Assembly (NCBI GenBank): GCA_000611775.1
Contig: KK106982.1
Coordinates: 5,788,938-5,852,937, forward strand
Direction of reading: 5' to 3'
Length of the DNA: 64,000 bases
Source: Umbilicaria muhlenbergii
Taxonomy: Eukaryota > Ascomycota > Lecanoromycetes > Umbilicariales > Umbilicariaceae
The notes under the pieces are model-generated. The model saw only the letters and a list, made by a program, of their open reading frames with translations, searched no databases and was not told the origin of the DNA. Position numbers and translations under genes: made by a program. Positions 63,427 through 64,000 of the stretch are shown piece after piece. How positions within the stretch are numbered: the stretch's first letter is position 1; each line of letters opens with the position of its first letter.

Positions 63427-64000
63427 CGTTCAGTCATGTTGGCCGTGGGATGCTGTTGTCGAGACGCAGGACTGCAACGATCGGGCACAGAATCTCGATG
63501 ACGCCGTCGAGGGCCGGCGGCGGGCGGCGACAGAGGAGACGGGCAATAGGAAGAGAAAGGAACGAACGGCAAGGGCGTGTGCAAGACAGTAATGATGATT
63601 TGGCGAAGCTCGCACCGTGAGACGAATACATGAAGCAGCCGGCGACTGAGTGAGGTTGTACCGATTACCCTACGGCCATGCCCACAGGCCAAGGCCAAGC
63701 CGATTCTGGGCGCTGGGCCCCGGGGGAGGGTTGCCTGGGTCCAGGGAAGAAGTGTCCGGTAGCCGCTGTCACTGCTAATGGGCGGATTGCGCTCGGGCTT
63801 TTCGGAAGATCTGCTGGTAGGTCCCACCTTGCACGTCGCAGGAGCCCTCGGCCGCACAACGAGCAGTGAGCACAGTACTCCCTTGCCGGAGTGAGCACAG
63901 TGCGCACGCCCGCCGTGACACTGCGCACAGCAACCCTGCCGAGGCCGTCGAGCCCGCTTCCCAGTGGTCGCCCGTTTTAAACATCTGTACAATTATTTGG
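63427..64000. other. Upstream region of MED12
   Basis: Promoter/leader DNA of MED12. Overlapping frames on both strands (such as 63992-63423) show biased composition but no family similarity or consistent structure. Short direct repeats GTGAGCACAGT occur near 63866-63901. Confidence 0.45.

Noticed and set aside
63423-63992. A 189-codon minus-strand frame directly upstream of MED12
   Set aside because: Several overlapping open frames on both strands with biased composition and no family similarity; more likely promoter and leader DNA.

Overview
The window is nuclear DNA of a filamentous ascomycete (Pezizomycotina, probably Eurotiomycetes). The host genes have 47-64 bp introns with CTAAC/CTAAT-type branch points. 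They encode a Srb8-type Mediator subunit 12 and an Rgd1-type F-BAR/RhoGAP protein. Between two GC-normal flanks lies about 46 kb of AT-rich, CpG-poor repeat DNA with the mark of repeat-induced point mutation (RIP): C-to-T/G-to-A changes that make most Trp codons TGA and leave no long open frame.

Layout. 1-4018: 5' part of a minus-strand Gypsy chromovirus (family 1, copy A) running off the window. 4019-8783: host DNA with a decayed sterol-isomerase-like (EBP/EXPERA) pseudogene and a secreted, mucin-like two-domain protein gene with one intron. 8789-23553: a second chromovirus (family 3) with matching 345-bp LTRs and a 5-bp target duplication, split by a foldback inverted-repeat element, two minus-strand pieces of a third chromovirus (family 2) and a 367-bp unmutated island. 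23554-35042: a stack of Tad1-like LINEs, a non-autonomous retroelement with a ~55-bp repeat body that borrows the LINE tail, and a pristine 726-bp hAT-type MITE. 35043-54127: a second foldback element carrying a complete-length family 1 copy (B, 281-bp LTRs, 5-bp duplication), then inverted copy D and partial copy E. 54128-54960: a LINE scrap and a second non-autonomous element. 54961-64000: host DNA with convergent RGD1 (nine exons) and MED12/srb8 (four exons).

The order of insertion can be read from target duplications: outer LINE, then non-autonomous N1 inside it, then LINEs L2 and L3 inside N1, then the hAT MITE inside L2 after mutation had ceased or without being hit. Separately, a foldback element received chromovirus copy B.

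The most interesting content is (i) an antisense, Cys-rich accessory reading frame between pol and the 3' LTR of family 1, conserved in copies B and E; (ii) the LINE-parasitic repeat-bodied element; (iii) the foldback family with ~600-bp arms; (iv) possible self-priming sites in two chromovirus families; (v) G-to-A type decay of the host EBP-like gene next to the repeat block. All LTR elements here are heavily broken fossils.
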